Assembly (NCBI GenBank): GCA_001692895.1
Contig: KV748255.1
Coordinates: 434,001 to 498,000, forward strand
Direction of reading: 5' to 3'
From: Cenococcum geophilum 1.58
Lineage: Eukaryota > Ascomycota > Dothideomycetes > Gloniales > Gloniaceae
Length of the DNA: 64,000 nt
Shown piece after piece: positions 35,006-46,000 of the stretch (the first letter of the stretch is position 1; every line of letters begins with the position of its first letter). The notes beneath the pieces are model-generated. The model saw only the letters and a program-made list of their open reading frames with translations, was not told the origin of the DNA and made no database searches. The position numbers were made by a program, and so were the translations under genes.

Positions 35006-36017
35006 GGCCGTCGAAACCGGACTCTGCACCTGTACGTGGTGACGGCTACGAACCTGGTCTTCGAAGTTCAGATCCAGAGCCAACGCAGAGACGTCGCACA
35101 GCGCGTGCTGGTGGGCCTGGTGGTGGTTGTATGCGTTGTGGGGCGTAGTGAAAAGTTTTTATATAGGATGGTAAGATCTCAAAAACCACTATAGACGGTA
35201 CCCCTTCACAATACAGCCATTACTGTTCCCCTACTAAGCACCTATATAATCCAACATGGATATACGGCATTCGATAGCATCCCCTAATCCCTAATAAAAA
35301 GCATTAACGACCTCATATTAACGAACGAGCAATTGCGAGCAAGTAACGAGCAAATATACGGCCCCTCCTAACCCCTAGGGCGATCACCCGCGGAGCATAC
35401 AGTCACTCGCCATTAACTATTAAATACTACCTAGCAGCCTAAACAACACCGTACGGTTTTCCTATCTCCTCTTAAGGAGTGGTAACCCTTGGCGAGGGCC
35501 TAGCAACTAGGGCCTAGGCGCAAAAGATACCCAAGCATATACATACGTCCCGCTCGCCTTTTGGTATAATAGTAGTTTATAAATAAATCCCCCTTACGCC
35601 TTTAATAGGCCTTAGGGGGGGGGGAGGCATAGCGTATATAGCAATGGTTAAACAAGAGATAGTATACGGGGGATGGCTAAGATATGGGAAACAATAGTAT
35701 AGCAGTTAATTGGCAAGGCCTAGCTAGGACGTAGTAAACCCCAGCTAGGATAAGCTAGAGAAGGAAGCAGCGGTTCCCAAGGAGTTCGAACATCTAAGGA
35801 GGACAGGACGTAGCCGTAGGCCCGCAGGGCCGCCGCTATGGACGGACATGGCAAAATAGGGGTTTTTCATCCTACTGAGGTGGCTCATAGGGTTTTTCCG
35901 TCCCCTATATTAACAAGGGTTTTCTTCTTGTTAATTTATAAGTTTCCCTTGTGTATAGAGTAGTCTGCGTGGGCCTAGATAGGATCCGTATCAGACGTTA
36001 ATCAAAGAACTTACTAC
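35006..36017. mobile_element. ~1-kb non-RIP island inserted into element A, with 14-bp flanking duplication
   Basis: The sequence TATATTTAGTTTAA occurs at 34,992-35,005 and again at 36,018-36,031, and deleting the island plus one copy rejoins the Gypsy sequence. The inside differs sharply from its host: CA and TG dinucleotides are common and the first ~155 bases are GC-rich. A plus-strand open stretch of ~58 codons (about 35,018-35,197) starts R-T-L-H-L-Y-V-V-T and has a Val-rich middle, but I recognise no family. The rest shows no frame. A 14-bp duplication is unlike LTR (5 bp) or Tc1 (2 bp) elements and nearer to target-primed retroposition, yet there is no poly(A) tail. Identity unknown. 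Confidence 0.6.
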
Positions 36018-39000
36018 TATATTTAGTTTAAAAGGTTAAGGGTTTTAACCCGGCTAGGGTAACTAGTGGGGCCGCTACTATAAAAGTAATAGGTAACTTC
36101 TAGGCGGAGGTCTAGGGCGTTAAAAATAAAGAGATGTTAGTAGAAGTAGATCTGTCTATTAATAATACTATATTTTAACTTATTGTAATAGAGTAATTTC
36201 CTAATCTTTTTTAGCTAATGGCGAGCTTTCTAATTACGTAGGGCTGCTACTATATCTCCTATAAGTTTGTTCTCCTAGTATCCTAGCTAAATTAACTTAT
36301 CTAGTAACTTTTTAGCTATTTTAGGGTCTAGAGCGGCTATAAACTTCGCCTTATTAGAGTTATGGGACTTATATAGTAATTCTTCTAAGATTATAAGGTT
36401 AACTTTCTAGGGCGGTATAACGACTTAGGCTTAGTAACGGAGGCGTTTATTATTAACGTCCTTAGGCCTTATTCCTAGTAGCTAGCTTAGGGCGTTAGGG
36501 AGCGTAGCTTTACTACTAGGTCTATATATAATTATAAAGTTAAACTATAAAAGGAACTCTACCCACTAGACTTAGCGCTAGTTTAGCTACTTAGTAGTTA
36601 TAAACGTTTATAGGTTTTTATAGTTGGTAATAATTTTAAACGGCTCCTTAGTCCCTTATAGCTTAGGACGCTATTCCTCTAAAGCCTTAATAATAGCTAA
36701 GAGTTCTTTATTATAGATCTTGTAGTTATACTCTAGCGTAGAGTACTTTATAGAGAATAATGCAACCAGTTTTAATTTTCCATTATTATTATACTAGGAA
36801 AGGACTCCGCTAGAAGCCTAATTTAATACATCTATCTCTACTATTATTTTCTTCGTGTAGTTATAGTATGCTAGTACTAGTACTAAAGTAAAGGCTCCCT
36901 TAAGGGCCTTAAACGATTTAGCTTATTCTAGTCCCTATAGCCATCTAATATTCTTTTTTAGGAGTTTTGTTATAGGTATAGTAATAGCAAAGTAGCCTTA
37001 GATAAATTGTTAGTAAAAGTTTGCGAAGCCAAGAAATTATTATAGTTCTTTAATTAATATTAGGTCCTTCTATTCCTATAAGGCCTATACCTTTTTAGGG
37101 TCTATAGTTATGCTATTAGTTAAGATAATTAAGCTAAGGTATTTTATTTTAGTAGAGTAGAACTTAGACTTATTAATATTAATCTAAAGTCTAGCATTGC
37201 CAAGTCTTTAGATAACTTTATTTATATACTTAGTATACTTAGCGCGTATTTTAGAAAAGATAAGGACGTCATTAAGGTAGGCGGTATAGTAGTTATTAAG
37301 GGCGTTATATAGAATATAGTTAATATAGTTCTAAAATATAGCGGGTGCGTTATAGAGGCTAATTAGTATAATTAGTATCTTATAGAGTCCGAACTAGGTA
37401 ATAAATGCTATAAGCTACTTATAGCCCTCCGTAATTTAGATCTGGTTAAACGCAACAATTATATTAAGTTTAGTAAAGTACTTAGCACTATAAAGTGCGT
37501 TAAGTGTCTCGCGGATTAGTAGCAGTGGGTATTAATTCTTAATAGTAACTATATTTAGGCCTTAGTAGTTATAGTAGATTTATATACCGCCGCCGGGCTT
37601 AGTAGCGAGGAGGAGTAGTACAGTAATTAGTAAGGTTAATTCGCGAATAAAACCCTATCTAGTATCTTATTAATCCACTTCTTTACATACCTAAGTTTAG
37701 TAGGTAAGAGTGGTCTATTTTTATAGTATAGGGCCTAGTTTCTAGGGGTAATCTTAATTTTATAGTCTTATGGTTAGTAAGGGGGCAGCTTATCTATATT
37801 CTTAGGGAGAAAGTGCTTAATATATTTACTAAACTCCTTTAGTAGGCGTTGTAGAATATCTTCGCGGGTTAATCCTAGTTTGCCTTTTAGGAATTTTTTA
37901 ATATTAGTATCGACTATCTTCTAACGTAAAAGCTTAGGTTTAGTTTTTAGATTTATTTTAAGNAAGTNNTANAAATAGGGGGGNANTACTTTANNGGCTT
38001 CCTTTATTNTATAGTTGCCTTCNACTAGCCNGTANAAAGACCTTTTTAATAGGTTCGGTACTTCTATTAGGCCTATAGGCAGCTCTTTAAGTAGCTGTCG
38101 GTGCTTATTTTATTTAACCAGTTCTACTAGCTCCGCTATATAGATCCTTATTACCTTTACGTCTTTTTATTTATAGAACTAGGTAAAATTAATAGTATAA
38201 GTATATTTAATATCGTCTAGGTTAGGGCGTATCTAGTTCTCTAGTGCTACGGCTAGGCTAACACAGCTTAGTTAGCCTAGGAGGGCGGAAACGAGGCGGC
38301 GGCCCTATACGGTACGCGCGGGAGATGGGTATAAGGTTAGGCGTTATAGTGGCGCGGTTTCTATTATCTGGGTCTTAGTAGTTTTATAGCTAGTCCTTAC
38401 TATAATATAAGCTATAGTGTGCGTATATAGTATATAGCTTAGTTCTAGGTATTAGGCTAGGCGGCTAGGGTTTAAATAGTGCCTAGGTTAAGGTTAGATT
38501 CTTAGTAGTGGCGGCGTAAAGCGGACCTTCTTTCTTAGTCTTGGTAGGGCTAGCTGGCCTATCATTTTGGTTTTAAGTGCTAGGGTAGTCCAGTCTTCTA
38601 CTATCTCATTTCTTTGCAGCTATATAAGCTCCCCTTTATTAGGAACGTCTTTTACTATTAGGGCTTTATATATAGTCCTAGGCACTAGGCTTAGTAGTAC
38701 TAAGTATCTACATAGGGCGTCCCTACTAACGTTGGTTATCCCCTATAGGAGGTAGTGCCTAAAGTAGTAGTCTAAGTTAAAGCGGATTTTAAGTTTCCTA
38801 AAGCTAGAATAGGGCTTATACTTCTAAAGCTAGGGCATACCTAGGATAATTAGGGTAGTAGGTAAAAGTTTAGTAATAAAAAAGAGTATAGCTTTAGTAT
38901 AGAGGCTAATTAATATTTAGGCAGTAAAGTAGTCTATAATAAGCGAAGTTAGGATACTATCTATAAGGCGTAGTAGCCTAGGTACTAGCAGCTTCTTAGT

Positions 39001-40933
39001 TATAATATTATACTTTCTTATAATAGACTTTATATTAGTAAATGCTATTATAGTACTACTAGAGTCTACTAGGCTTACTATATTAATATAAACTTAGGGG
39101 TATAGGTTACGTAATAAGGAGAGTTAGGTTTAAATAAGAATTAATTTCTTATTACTATTTACTAATCTAAAATTAAGTAGTAGTTTACTAATAAAAAGGA
39201 CTAATTAATCTAGTAATAGGGACCTAATCTTCTTGTCTTCCTCCTTATATAGTTTAAACCCTTAGGCGCAACTTAGTTTAAGGGTTTACCTTTTAACAAC
39301 TAGGGTATAGAGCTATCTTAGTAGGGTAGTCTAGTGTCCATCTAGCTAGTAGTATTAGTCTTAGTTTTAGTTGGGGTATAAGAAGATAATACCTTACCGA
39401 TAACGTGGCCGTGTTTATATTCGCTAGCGCAAAGTTGCTAATACTAGGCGTTGTTAACGGGTTAGGCTCCTATATAGGGTATATTTTAGAGTAACTAAGC
39501 CATAGGGTTAAAGGGGGGGGTCGTCCGCCGCGGCTATAATAGGCTCCGTGGTTGCCGCGTCTATAATAGACTTTATAGTTACCATATCCGCGGTTATTAG
39601 TTTATATCGTTTAACGGGGTAGTATTAGGACTAGGTTTGCTATCTTAGCGGGGTTATAAGTATCCTTTTAATAGCCGGGTAGGCTATAGGTAAGGCACAG
39701 TCTATTATTAATACGGCGCTTACGCTCCGTGTTTAAGATTCTATTAAGGTCTATAGGTTCTTTAGTTACTACTAGGGTTAGGGTTAATATAGGGGCAGGG
39801 GCTTAGGCAGGTAGGCGGTAGTTAGCGTTCTTCTTAAGGTTAGCTTAATATACATAGTTTATAAGGTTTTTAGCAAATATATCCATCTACTTGCTCTAAC
39901 TTATATAGTTACTATTATTAATTTTATAGGTAAGCCTAAGTACCAGCTCTTCCATCTTTAAAGAGATAAACTTTTAAAGTAAGTTTACCTTCTATTTATC
40001 TATCTTCTTAATGCGGATTATTAGCTTGTTAAGCTCTCCCTTCTAGGACTAGTAATTACGCTCGCCTTAGGGGAAATAGTTAAGCTTATTCTTTACGACC
40101 TAGGTTATATTAAGGACCTTATAGTAGGCAGTAAGGTCTTTAAGCATATTTTCCTTAATAGGCCATTTCTACGTAGATATGTTGTTTAGGTTCTTGTATA
40201 TAAGCTTTAGGCCCTACTTAATAAACTTATAGGCTTTATTCTCTAGTATATTTAAGATATAAAGGATCTAGGACTAAACTATATTAAAGTAGTCCTAGTC
40301 CTGGTTAAAGACTCCCTTAATCTTAATATACTAGGTCTTAAAATTAGCTTATCGTTCTAGCAGGGTACCTTTTCCGCTAAATATTAGCGGGTCTTTAGAT
40401 CTCCGTTTTTTCTGCTAGGTTACTACTATTATTATAGGGGTTAATTGTTTTAGAACGGTGATAGTCTTTATTTAGGAGTTAATAGTTCCTATCTAGGAAG
40501 CGATAAGGGTACTAAGGTTTTTATTAGCTTTCTTATTAGCGGTGTTTATATTATATATACACTATAGTCCTACTTTAATATTATTAAGGAACTCGTTAGT
40601 ATAGTTAATAAGGGTAAGGTAAGCTTTACTAGGCTTAAAAGTCTTAGGGTATAGTAGGGAGCGGCAGATTATCTACATAATATTAGGGTATATCTCTATA
40701 AAGAGGTCTACAAAAACGTCGCGGGGGTTTTAGGTTTCGGCTATTTCGGCGTTATTAGTATTGCCTATCTAGGCGCTAGGTAAAAACTAAGGATTATTTT
40801 AGGACTATACTAGGGACGTGTTAGTTTTAGTAAAGGCGCGCGTAGGTTGTAATTACTTTAGGGTAGAGGTTAACTAGCTAGGGTACGGGGAATTAGTGAT
40901 CACGATAGGGCGCAAATTAAAGATACCATAAAC

Positions 40934-41120
40934 TGTTATAGTGCTGCGATAAAGTAAACTAAATAACTACATTGTGGTATAAAGATGGGAAGAAGGTGGA
41001 AAGGGGGTATTATATATAAATAGTAGGGCCGGCCGCTAAGTCGCTAGTAGTGGGCTAGCCAATAGTAGGAAATATTACAAGATAGTATAAAATAGTATAC
41101 GTTAGGTCAGTGCCGTAATA
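40934..41120 (-). repeat. Element A 5' LTR
   Basis: 187-bp partner of 33,182-33,368. It carries GGCCGGCCGCTAAGTCGCTA and GGGCTAGCCAATAGTAGG, a less mutated form of the block shared with other LTR families. Confidence 0.85.
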
Positions 41121-41149
41121 GTAGGTAACGTATAATAGCGGCGTTTTTA
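41121..41149 (-). repeat. Element F left LTR, remaining end
   Basis: GTAGGTAACGTATAATAGCGG and the following T-rich bases match the last ~29 bases of the right F LTR. It is followed by the polypurine tract of F. Confidence 0.7.
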
Positions 41150-42840
41150 TTACCCCCCTCTTTAAAAGAAAGCCTGCCCTTAGGCTTAGTTAGAAATAGG
41201 GTAGCACTAGGCTTATAAATATAGAATTATAAAATATAAGATAAGGAGATAAAGGGGATATAAGTATATCTAGACTAAGTATAAAGGGCAATTATAGGCT
41301 AAGTAGAAGCACTAGGCTAGAAAGAGTAGCTATTAAAAGTCTTAGCACAGATCTAACTAATTAGATAACTTTAACCGGCGGTTAAAGTTCCTAGATATCT
41401 GAAATTTTACGGTACTGGTAGAAAACGGCAGAATATAGCAGACAACTATATTAGGGCTTTAGGGCGTTTTTATCCCTATATTCTTCTAGTAACTTATTAT
41501 CTTTATTATACTAGTATTCTATCTATTTATCTAGGTACTTTAGGGGTCTAGGCGTATTAGGGTATTAGTTATAGAATTTTTTAAGCTTTTAAGGATAGCT
41601 TATAAAGTTCTATATAGGGTACTAGGTTAGGTTAGGATTGTAGCCCTTCTATTAGATATAGTATTTTAGCATTCCCTATACTATTTTATAGGCTAGTATT
41701 TTGTTAACCTCTTATTTATTATTACCGTTTACTTAAACTAGTAGGGGAGGCTTGTTCTTTTATCTAGGTAATAGGTTATTTATAGCTTTCTATAACTTAT
41801 CTAGTAAGAAAATAGGGTAGACCCTAATTAAATCTAAAAGCTTTATCTTATATAAGTTGCCTATCTTTTTAAGAACCTTATATAGTCCTGCTATCTAGTA
41901 GTCTAGCTTATAGCTAGGTCGTTTAGTCTTCTAATTCCTTATTATAACCTAGACTATATCGCTAGGGGCAAAATCGGGCTCTTAACGGTGTTTGTTCACC
42001 TACTGTTTTATTAACCTTTAAGCTTTTTTTAGGTTCTCGCGGGCTACTATCTAGACCTCCTCTAATCGTTTAGCGTACTATTGGGCCTTAATATAGGATA
42101 GCTTCTCTTATATAGTCTAGGGTTCTTCTAGCCTTTTTTAGTTAAAGCTTATACGGGGTAAGTATCCTATTTCTAGCTAAATCGGGCCAAACCCTATAGA
42201 GTTGTAGGGTAGGGTTGCTTGCACGTAGTCTATTAAGGGTAATAGTTTAGACTAGTTGTCTTAGAAATAGTTAATAAGGGGCCTAAGCCTCTAGTTTAGG
42301 TACTAATTTATAATCTCTATCTAACCGTCTATTTAGGGGTAATAAGCTATAAAAAGCTTTAGCTTAATACTTAGAATCTAGGTAAACTTATTTTAGAAGG
42401 CCGATATAAACAATGGCCTATAATTAGATATAATAGTATCTAGTAGTCCGTAAATTTGGTAGACGTAATAGATATAGCTAGGCTACCTCTTTAGTATTAA
42501 TCTTCTTATAATAAGGAATTAAAAACGGGCGTTTACTAAAGTAATTAACTATAACTATAACTATATTATATCCGTCACGGTCCTTAAGTAGTTTATAAAA
42601 GTCTATAAAGATATACTATTAAGGGCGCTCTAGTATTAGGAGTGGCTTAAATAGTCCTAGGGTCTTATCCTATGGGATTATAGCTTTCTAGTAGTCTTTA
42701 CAGTTCCGTATATATTAATTAATATCTATAACTATTTTTAGCTAGTAATAGCGGCAGTTAATAATTTTACGGGTTTTATTCTTACTAGGGGGTACTATAA
42801 AGACTTAGTAATAAGCTTTATAGATTAGTTTATATTGGTA
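41150..42840 (-). pseudogene. Element F: integrase and C-terminal region
   Basis: Minus-strand Gypsy integrase and tail, decayed. A related minus-strand sequence recurs at 55.2-55.6 kb (compare 41,760-42,050), which helps define it as retroelement coding. Element G inserted at its upstream edge. Many RIP stops. Confidence 0.6.
41367..41389. repeat. Perfect 23-bp palindrome P2 in element F
   Basis: Arms AACTTTAACCG and CGGTTAAAGTT around G, preceded by CTAATTAGAT. It lies ~215 bp inside the 3' LTR. Confidence 0.9.
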
Positions 42841-43078
42841 TGACTTTTATAACGTGCAGAATATATATATCACAATGATATATACTATACGGTGTTATAG
42901 ATAGATGATTAATTCTCTAAGATCTACGCGTCACGAGAGGTAAGGCTTGTCACGTATTCTCCTATGACCTCTATTAACCAATTACGATTTTCTATACCTG
43001 GCATGGAAAATCGCCATTAGCTCGCTTACTACTAGCGCCTTAGCCGCCCTCACAATATATCTAACACTTCTAGCTATA
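42841..43078 (-). repeat. Element G 3' LTR
   Basis: 238 bp. Contains palindrome P1 (42,986-43,012) followed by GCCATTAGCTCGCTTACTAC and TAGCGCCTTAGCCGCCC. Confidence 0.85.
42986..43012. repeat. Palindrome P1 in the G 3' LTR
   Basis: GATTTTCTATACC, T, GGCATGGAAAATC; two transitions from perfect. Confidence 0.85.
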
Positions 43079-46000
43079 CTAGGAATACTTTAGAAAACGT
43101 AAAGATCCGGTATCCTACAACTATACAATTCAAAAATCTATATACGCACTTCTCCTTCCTTCCTTCCTTACTATTATTGTACAGGCCGTAATAGTACTAG
43201 GTAGTGTTATAGGTGCAGGCAGATTACTATAGGTTGCCGTAGATTGCTATAGATTGCGGTTACGTAACACAGAGATCGTATATACCCTCTTTGCTATATT
43301 TACACGTCGATTAACTAGGTTACTAATATAGTACATTTTACCTATTCCACTGTCTTTAACTTGATTCGGTTTGTGTTAATAAGTTGCTTAAGAGCTAATA
43401 ATGGTTTGCTTTTAGTCATAGCGTCTATAGAGTTGCTGTCTCCGTTAATTTATTTAACTTCCGCTATTTTACGTCTTTTATATAACTGGCGTAGGTATAT
43501 AACATTAATTATAAGTCTCTTCTCTTGTGTAGTTCCTAGTTTGACAAGGCATTTATAAATTAACTTAGAATCAGTATAAAGAATAAGCGGGAGGCTAATA
43601 TTAAGTTACAATTTGATTATAGCCTTAATTATAGCGCCAATATTAAAACCATAGGCCATAGTATATAATTCGGAGGCTAGTACGCTTCTAGTAATTCTCT
43701 TACACTTAACTAAGAACCAGTGGACAATATTCGCCTTATTTAATAAGTCTACTAGTACTAGGATATATCCAATCTATAATAAGAGGTCTTTATTATTTGC
43801 GAATGAGGAATTAGTAAATATAAGTAGTTAAAGTGTCTTTATATTAAGCTTAACAAAGCTTAAGCCTCTTATTAAGTTCTTAATTTGCCACTAAATTCTC
43901 TTATTAAGTAGTTTTATATTTTTCTTATTAGGGTTAATTACCTAAGCAGCGTAGGATAAATTAAAAGAAGCTTTAGGCTGGCATATAGACGTAATATAAG
44001 CTCCTCTTGCTTGTTGGGCGATATATTAGTCCTTAGGTATAAGTGCTGTACGAATAGTGCCTTTAGAACTAGTTATTGTAGTAGCTTCCTTAATATTAAT
44101 AAGGGTCAAGTTTTAGCATTAGCGCTCTTATATAAGCGTAATTATATAATTCTATTATTAGATAATGCCTCTATTAAACTTAATTGGGTGTTCCGGTATA
44201 AGTTGCTCGCGTTCTTTAATTAGGAACTTAGCTTTTTTAATCTTCTCCTATTCCGAAGCTGTAAAAACTAAGTTAGCTAGTAAGAGGGTGTTATTAGTTT
44301 ATAAACCAACTATTCCGAAACTTATAGTATTATTAAGGTAAAGTAGGCAGGGGTTATAAGTGAATTAGCTTATGTTTAGTTCTTTAATATAGTAGTTATA
44401 GTAAGTCTTAAACCAATAATTGCCTACCTTAGGAATACCGTATAAAGGTCTGACGACCTTTAGAATTGTGCCTTATAAGACTCTAAGTGCTATACTAAGT
44501 TTAAGAGGTGCTTTAATATAAAAGTCTTGGTTTAGTTTTATAGTTAATTATATATAGGCCTATAAAATGTCTTATAAGTAGAGATATATACTATCGTTCT
44601 AAGTTATAGCTGTGATGCAAAGAATAAGGCGTTAGCTAACTCGTTAAATTGTAGGTAATTAGGTTAGTACAAGGTCTTTCTTTAGGTCGTTATAGGCCTA
44701 TATAACTAGTCTTAACTTCTTAAAGGCTTTATTAGTGCTAGGGTTCTTAATCTCGTTAACAAATCTAGAGTTAAATACTCTATTGCCTTATAATATATCC
44801 TTAGGGTTAACTANTTTAAAAACTCCTTTNTTAAGNAATCCCTTAATCTCCTTCTGGCNTAATACTGTAAACTAATTAGGATTTATAAGTTAATTATTAT
44901 CCTCATCCTATAAATAAATTAAGATATTCGCGGTATTTGCTTTAATAGGGTACTTATATAGTTTACCTCTTCCGTGTTTAACGGGTTAAGGTTTAGGCTT
45001 AGTTTAAGGTTAAGGTTTAGGCTCGGTTTAAGGTAAAGGTAATTTAATATTATTATCTTCTAGTTGCGTATCTTCTGTAATTTCGGGGTCTACTATATAT
45101 AGTTTAACAACTATGCTACGGAAGTTAGTAGGTTTGTAGAAAAGTTGTATAGTACAGGTCTTATTTTTAATGCTAAGCAGGTTGTGCGGACTAGACTAGT
45201 AGCTAGGTTAGCTTATAGATCCTTCTCTCTATACTAATATAGGTGAGTTAAGCGGTAGGTTATAAATCGTGGTTGTCTTAGGTTTATTACGTATATTAAG
45301 GGTATCTACTACTTAGCGCTTAGCTCTAAGCTTCTTAACTTCTTCTATAGCCTTTTTAAGAGCTACTGCTCATTTTATAACCGTAGGATTGGGTGCGTCG
45401 GATTCCACTATATATAGGTAAGCTCCGAATACTAATAAGGTAGATATAAGACCATTAGGGCCTACGGAGTCGTTAATTGCTTTAAAAGCCATTTACAAAG
45501 CTATATCTTTATTAATGTCCAGTAGTTTTGTAATAATAATGTAGTATATATAACGGAGGGGGCTATAGTAACGTTCTACCATTCTAACTAAATTGTAGGC
45601 TTTAATAGGTACGCCTTTTATAACTGTTCCGAGTATTATAGCGTATTATTTAAATTCTTTGCTTATAAAGTTCTTGCCTATATTATATATAATAATATTA
45701 GGGGGTCCTAGGTATATATTAATTTAGTACATTCGTAGTATATCCTATATATGCTTAGCGCTAATGCTTTATAGCTATCTGCTGGCTTAAAATTATGTTC
45801 CTTTATTAATAATATATAGTAGAGGTATACTATTAATATATATAATATCAACCACAATTAAGTAATTAAAATTATTATTATTATATAAGGTAAATCTGAA
45901 TCTACCAGGCGACTTTTTATATTTTTAATAATAGTGGTAGTAACGTGTAAGATGGTCTAAAGTCTTACTATTAATGTCGTGCCCTAAGCGTTTAAGTGTT

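Larger units (their letters stand above)
33369..40933 (-). pseudogene. Element A Gypsy gag-pol pseudogene
   Basis: On minus: gag with Arg/Gly-rich and Cys-rich pieces (~39.3-40.9 kb), reverse transcriptase (~38.1-36.9 kb) with the active-site box at 37,253-37,281 reading YLNDVLIFS (one catalytic Asp changed to Asn), then S-K-F-Y-S-T-K-I-K-Y-L. RNase H lies below that. Integrase is at 34.4-34.95 kb (D-H-L-T-K-M, F-I-S-D-F-W-R, N-A-A-V-N-K-Y-L, F-F-A-N-Y-G-F). A chromodomain-like tail lies toward 33.7 kb. Stops are mostly TAG/TAA at Gln/Trp codons. Unresolved bases cluster at 37,963-38,035, upstream of the reverse transcriptase core. The 35,006-36,017 island interrupts it. Confidence 0.75.
33182..41120 (-). 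mobile_element. Element A: complete Gypsy retrotransposon inserted in the LTR of F
   Basis: Two 187-bp LTRs (33,182-33,368; 40,934-41,120) start TGTTAC/TGTTAT and end GTAATA. Target duplications are GTAAG (33,177-33,181) and GTAGG (41,121-41,125), one transition apart. On minus, a purine tract GGAGAAAGGAG abuts the 3' LTR (33,369-33,383), and a candidate primer-binding site TGGTATC lies 5 bases after the 5' LTR. Pol runs on minus. Without the 1-kb island inside it, the element is ~6.9 kb. Confidence 0.85.
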
